From Sipunculus nudus (taxonomy: Eukaryota > Annelida > Sipuncula > Golfingiida > Sipunculidae), in NCBI GenBank assembly GCA_026874595.1, contig CM049306.1, positions 18,531,019-18,595,018 of the forward strand: DNA of 64,000 nt. Reading direction: 5' to 3'. The translations under genes were made by a program, and so were the position numbers. Shown here piece by piece: positions 59,697-64,000 of the stretch (position 1 is its first letter; each line of letters begins with the position of its first letter). The notes under the pieces were generated by a model that was not told where the DNA came from, made no database searches, and saw only the letters and a list, made by a program, of their open reading frames with translations.

Positions 59697-61489
59697 AAAA
59701 AATAAAAACCAATATGGACATATATTCCACACAAATGACTTAACGTTTACGTTCTTTACGGGCTTCTAACACATTTTGAACTGACTCAGATTATGACATT
59801 TACTTAGAGATTGTTAAAACAAACAGGATGCAACCTTCAGTTGGAATAACTTGTCTTACGTTCTTTCTTTACCATTGTGTAATATTACTCTATAAGGCAG
59901 AGGGAGTAGGGGATAAAGTACCATTGAAGAAAAAAGGGTAAAATGCCAAGGGCTTCACCACACGATCGTATGACAGGGGAACATGGACATCGTAAAATGA
60001 AATGGGAACAGGGGAATGTCGTTGAAAATCATTAAATATGGGACAGAGAATATTATTAAATTAAGTGGGCATGTAGAACAGGAAAATTGTTGAATTAAGT
60101 GGAAATGTTGGGCAGAAAAACCTAGTCTAATGAAATGGGAATTTATGTAGGACCATAGAACAACTTTAAATTGGAAACGTGGATCCTCCCTATGAAAGAG
60201 GAACACATAGAAGGGGAACATGGTTATAAACAGGTACACGGAGAAGGGAAAAATCGCCAGGAAATGCGCACGTAGGACAGAGGAATATCGTTAGATAAAT
60301 GAAGTATTACAGGGAAACTTGATCTTAAGAAGTATGTATTTGGAAACGTCAAATAAAGTGGGAATATCAATTAAAGGTTCAATATTGGAACGTGGGCAAA
60401 GACTGCTTTGTTAGATTGTAAAAACATTACAAGGATGCAATAGGGATAATTTTTTTTGTAATCGGTTACATGAAAGCCGACAGTTATAATAAGTCGCCTA
60501 AATATATATGTAAAGCTTTGTAAATAAAATAAATGCTCTGTGTTATCTCATTTAATTATTTATGATATGATAAGGGGAGCTGGATGTTAGATCTAGAAAG
60601 TTATAATCTTCCGTGTAAATACCTGTGTAAGTTTGAACAATATTCATGTTTGAGCGAGGCATCATGGTAAAGCCTTCTTATAATATATGGCAGACACAGC
60701 GTGCAAAGATAAACCTCTATTAAACCCTGTGGCTGAATCGTTATGAAAACAAGTGAAATGGCCCCGGTCCTGTTTTTCAGGTACGTGCTCCAAAACATTC
60801 AGGAAAATAATATCTACTATAATACCTACTTATCAAATCTTATCAAAGCTATTTTATATAGGTATGTGTAAACATTTGTTTTCGACATGGGATCCTGTAA
60901 AATTATTTCATTTTTTTGTCATTATTTCATTTTTTTTTTTCATTATGACTTAAAATGAAAACGATACCAAAAGTCTTCAAAGTTTCCTTTTCCCATATAT
61001 ATCTTGTGTTTGTGGGTGTGTGCGGGTGTGTGTGTGTGTGCATGAGAGAGACAGACGGAGTGAGAGAGAGAGATGTTTTGGTTTCTGGTCACATATTAAA
61101 AATGTCCATAGATATGCCCTTGACGGGCTCCGTATAATAGCGAGCACAACAACTACAACATGAGTAATCAAAATCATATACCGACTGGTTTGATAAAAGC
61201 ACCGACAATGGTCTTTTTTATACAAATATGAGTATTTACAGTCACGGGTCATTGGTCACTTGGTACTGAATGCAGGGAAATGGGGAGGACTTATCGCTCA
61301 TGATCTGCGGCTGTTTACTTGTAACTTAGCCAAATTATCCGTTATATCAGGAAAACACTCCCGCTACATGCTACTACAAACCGGGTAAGCTTGTGTATAT
61401 CTTGAAATCCGCTGTCCAAATCTGAGGACCACTCAGTGCACTTGGAAAACACTGCATCGGTAGTTGATTGATCCTCGTCAAATCAGACC
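59697..61489. other. Spacer between G2 and H
   Basis: Matches 25035-26560. It holds degenerate GGAAATGT-GG-CAG repeats (59990-60160), GT/GA tracts (61013-61072) and no gene. Confidence 0.6.
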
Positions 61490-61706
61490 ATGAATTATAC
61501 TATGATTGTAGCCGTCCTGGTGGTTCTCGGGGATTGTGGAGGCTACGTAGGCGCCGCCTGTCCGTCAAACCTTGATGCACTGCCAAAATACGTGTATGGA
61601 AAACGTCTCTGTGCCCGTCTGTATGAACATAGCAGTAGAGAATGGGGACGTTCATGCGGAGGTCGATATCACGATATTATGATAGATCAGCACGGGACTC
61701 TAATAG
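61490..61706 (+). CDS. Syncollin-like secreted protein H, exon 1 (partial gene)
   Basis: An ATG at 61490 begins MNYTMIVAVLVVLGDCGG (the second ATG at 61502 is an alternative start), then CPSNLDALPKYVYGKRLCAR, RLYEHSSREW, SCGGRYHDIM and GTLIG. The donor ATAG|GTAACG is in phase 1, as in all family members. No exon with FND-TSS was found between here and the end of the window, so exon 2 lies beyond 64000 or is lost. Reading through the donor gives a stop at 61813, which I do not take as the real end. A truncated copy of this exon is H1 at 26561. Confidence 0.75.
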
Positions 61707-62459
61707 GTAACGTTGAATTAAGTCATACAGAGATATACAAAATATACAAGTGTGTTCATAATTGTACTGTCCAAGCTTCCGATCCCGACAAGCCCGCCTC
61801 ACCAAACATTTGACTGAGGTCCTTAAATGTTCTGGTCTCTGTCTCTCTCTCTCTCTCTCTCTCAATTAAACTATTACAAAGTGTTACTGTTTGATTTCAG
61901 TACTATTTTGAGGAGGATAGTTTATTTAAGAAAGAAAGAGTCGTTGAAACAACAACTGCAGTCCGTTGTTCATGCAGATAAGGATGCATGCACGGGTCAT
62001 TTCTTGTTCTCGTTACCTCTTTGTGTAAGCAAAGAATTTTCATTTTTGCTTATATATTATGTTGAAGCCTGTTTTACCGATGTTTTGCCCTTACGTTAGT
62101 TATGTTCGTATTTGTACAGTAACACACGTGCAAAACCTAATTGTTATATTTAATACACGGGGCACTGTTACTTGAGTGGAATAGATACCACATGAATAAT
62201 ATTCACATGGTCATCACCGTGTATACAATACAAGGAAGCGGCACTACATGGAAGATCACCTTACATGTAACGCTAGCCGAACTGCCGGGGAGGCAGAATT
62301 TTGTATAATGTTATTGATTATGTTCCGAGAAATATGTCCCAAACTATATTTATTAGTAAAATATGTGATCCTTCTGAACCCCTTATTAAAATAAACAAGA
62401 AATCAGCCACCATCTAAACATCACAGCCTACGTACAAACTTGAGTACCCTCGCCCAATA

Positions 62460-62525
<66 letters not shown>

Positions 62526-64000
62526 ATGTTGCATGAAGTATAATAAAACAAATATAAAATTTAGTACGTAAAATTCCATTTGTTTTCTTGAAGAATATTA
62601 TATATAAAGGTACCATAAACCTGCTTTGATATATACAGATTTCCCGGTTTCTCGGCATCAAACTGAATAGCTTTGTACAGTGACGACTTTTTTTCACCAA
62701 AATTAAAACTGATTGTCCTCTATTAATTTTAAAAACTAACTAGGCAATTTTTTTGGCATAATTAGAAGTTTGTTGGGGGAAATTTTGAATCCATCCTTCT
62801 GACTGTACAGTGTCATCTTCACAAAAACAATACCCTCACCCCCCCCCCCCCCGGAATATATAATATATCAACCGAGGAAACTGAGGAAGTCACACTGCGC
62901 ATAAAATCGCTACCCTAATCTAAGATGAGTTAGCATGCAACCACAAAAATGATTCGTACTGCAATTTTGGCCAGAAAGAGTTGTATCTCACTGTTGTATA
63001 AATGTCTCATCTGTACTGTAATCAAACGATAATCAAATCTAATGTATTCAGCAGTCAGGAGATATATTACTTTTTGTTTTATAAGTTTTATCCATATATA
63101 TTTTCTATGGCTTTTATTCCTCTATGTATTTCTCTGTTCCTTTTCTATTTATCTGATGGGGATACATCATGACTACCGCTTTCTATTGAATCCTTCCCTG
63201 GAGATGTTATGAAGAAATGTTGGTGAAATATCGCGTGGGGTATATGAAGCATACAAGGAACAGCATTCTAAGTTTTAAAACTGATCTGGATAAAGATATA
63301 TGCTTTTGTTCAAATGATCTTTTCATGAGTTTTCACTAGTATACGCGGCCACCTTTATTCGGGCCGCAGAGCATAAGTTTGATGCAACTAAGAACTTGGA
63401 GTACAGTGGCTCACATCCCTCTATGAGCTCGCATGGGTGTATTTTATTCACACCAGTGGCGTATAAAGTTTTTTTCATTTGAGAGTATGATTGGCGCTGT
63501 TGCGCCAGTACTCGCGTTTGCGGGAACAGGGGCAGATCCCCCTCAGAAGCTGGTAGGTTTTTTTTTCCAAAGTGAATTGGTGCAATTTGATGAATACTTA
63601 TAGTGAAATTTAGATTAAAATGAACATACGAGTTACCATTGAATATGACATATTTGTAGGATAATGAAATTATATTTTAGAGCATTTATTTACTAACCTC
63701 ATTTTCATACTTTTAAATACATTTGCTCAAATACGAACCGTAAGCTTCTAGTGCTTTTTTTTTCTTTTTTTTTCTTATCACCACTGGCATAAACATGGCT
63801 TCATAAAGTTTGAAATATTGAAAAGCAGCAAAGAATAAGGTAGTAGCTACAGAAATTTCATAATGCCACATGTTGGCTATGAAAACTAAAGGTGGCAAGG
63901 CTATAATACTCTCCAGCTGGACACGTAATTTATATGATCATCAAATCAGTTGAATTGCTTGCAACCCAGCAAAATTGTTCATTTGAAACTTGGAAGGTGA
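61707..64000. other. Intron or intergenic sequence after H exon 1
   Basis: (CT)n at about 61841-61863, (TA)n at about 62468-62517, a C-run near 62839-62852, and AT-rich DNA. I looked for the expected exon 2 and did not find it. Confidence 0.6.

Larger units (their letters stand above)
47660..61580. repeat. Segmental duplication block, copy 2 (partner 16.55-26.64 kb)
   Basis: Contains F, G2 and H, the counterparts of B, G1 and H1. It differs from the first block by satellite expansion in the F intron, the 56000-58265 insertion, absence of the 19678-20904 and 21163-21860 insertions, and intact G and H reading frames. Confidence 0.85.

Overview
This window reads as animal nuclear DNA, most likely from a mollusc and probably a bivalve. 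The species cannot be fixed from sequence alone. It is AT-rich, genes are split by GT-AG introns, and long (TA)n tracts, G/C homopolymers and transposon debris of kinds familiar from bivalve genomes are common. Most open frames are accidental, especially those in the minus-strand satellite at 49.8-53.9 kb and in the (TA)n tracts.

The main content is a tandem cluster of small secreted-protein genes on the + strand. Each has two coding exons with a phase-1 intron. Exon 1 gives a signal peptide, then CP..., CARLYEH, SCGG and a short linker. Exon 2 gives FNDxTSS, then C-L-VWEH-G--G, then WNDxISS--C-C. The order of six cysteines, the motifs and the length (134-143 aa) match syncollin, the vertebrate zymogen-granule protein. 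The two ND-x-x-SS motifs also look like the calcium clamps of a beta-gamma-crystallin domain built from two Greek-key motifs. From left to right I find: A (6.8-7.9 kb), B (17.6-22.5), pseudogene G1 (24.1-25.0), pseudogene fragment H1 (26.6), C (31.8-32.6), orphan exon-2 pseudogene D (37.8), E (41.1-42.8), F (48.6-55.1), G2 (58.9-59.7) and H (61.5, exon 2 not in the window). A, B, C, E, F and G2 look intact.

The cluster grew by segmental duplication. A block with B, G1 and H1 (about 16.55-26.64 kb) is repeated as F, G2 and H (about 47.66-61.58 kb). C and its flanks (31.2-33.8) match E (40.8-44.1). The 3' half of A (7.2-8.7) matches D (37.3-38.5). The paired copies act as filled and empty sites, so several insertions can be delimited to the base: a 1.2 kb element with 6-bp target duplication, a 0.7 kb insert with 10-bp target duplication, a solo LTR with 4-bp target duplication, and a MITE. 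An 85-bp satellite in the B intron has expanded to about 48 units in the F intron.

Outside the cluster, 1-2.6 kb holds a roughly 280-bp tandem repeat full of the palindrome GGTGGCGCCACC. The last coding exon of a Rolling stone-like multipass membrane protein lies at 3.56-4.38 kb. A Helentron-like element with a nested second element fills 29.2-30.9 kb, and a PIF/Harbinger transposase fragment lies at 44.1-44.4 kb. The remaining intergenic DNA holds old repeats and no gene I can support.
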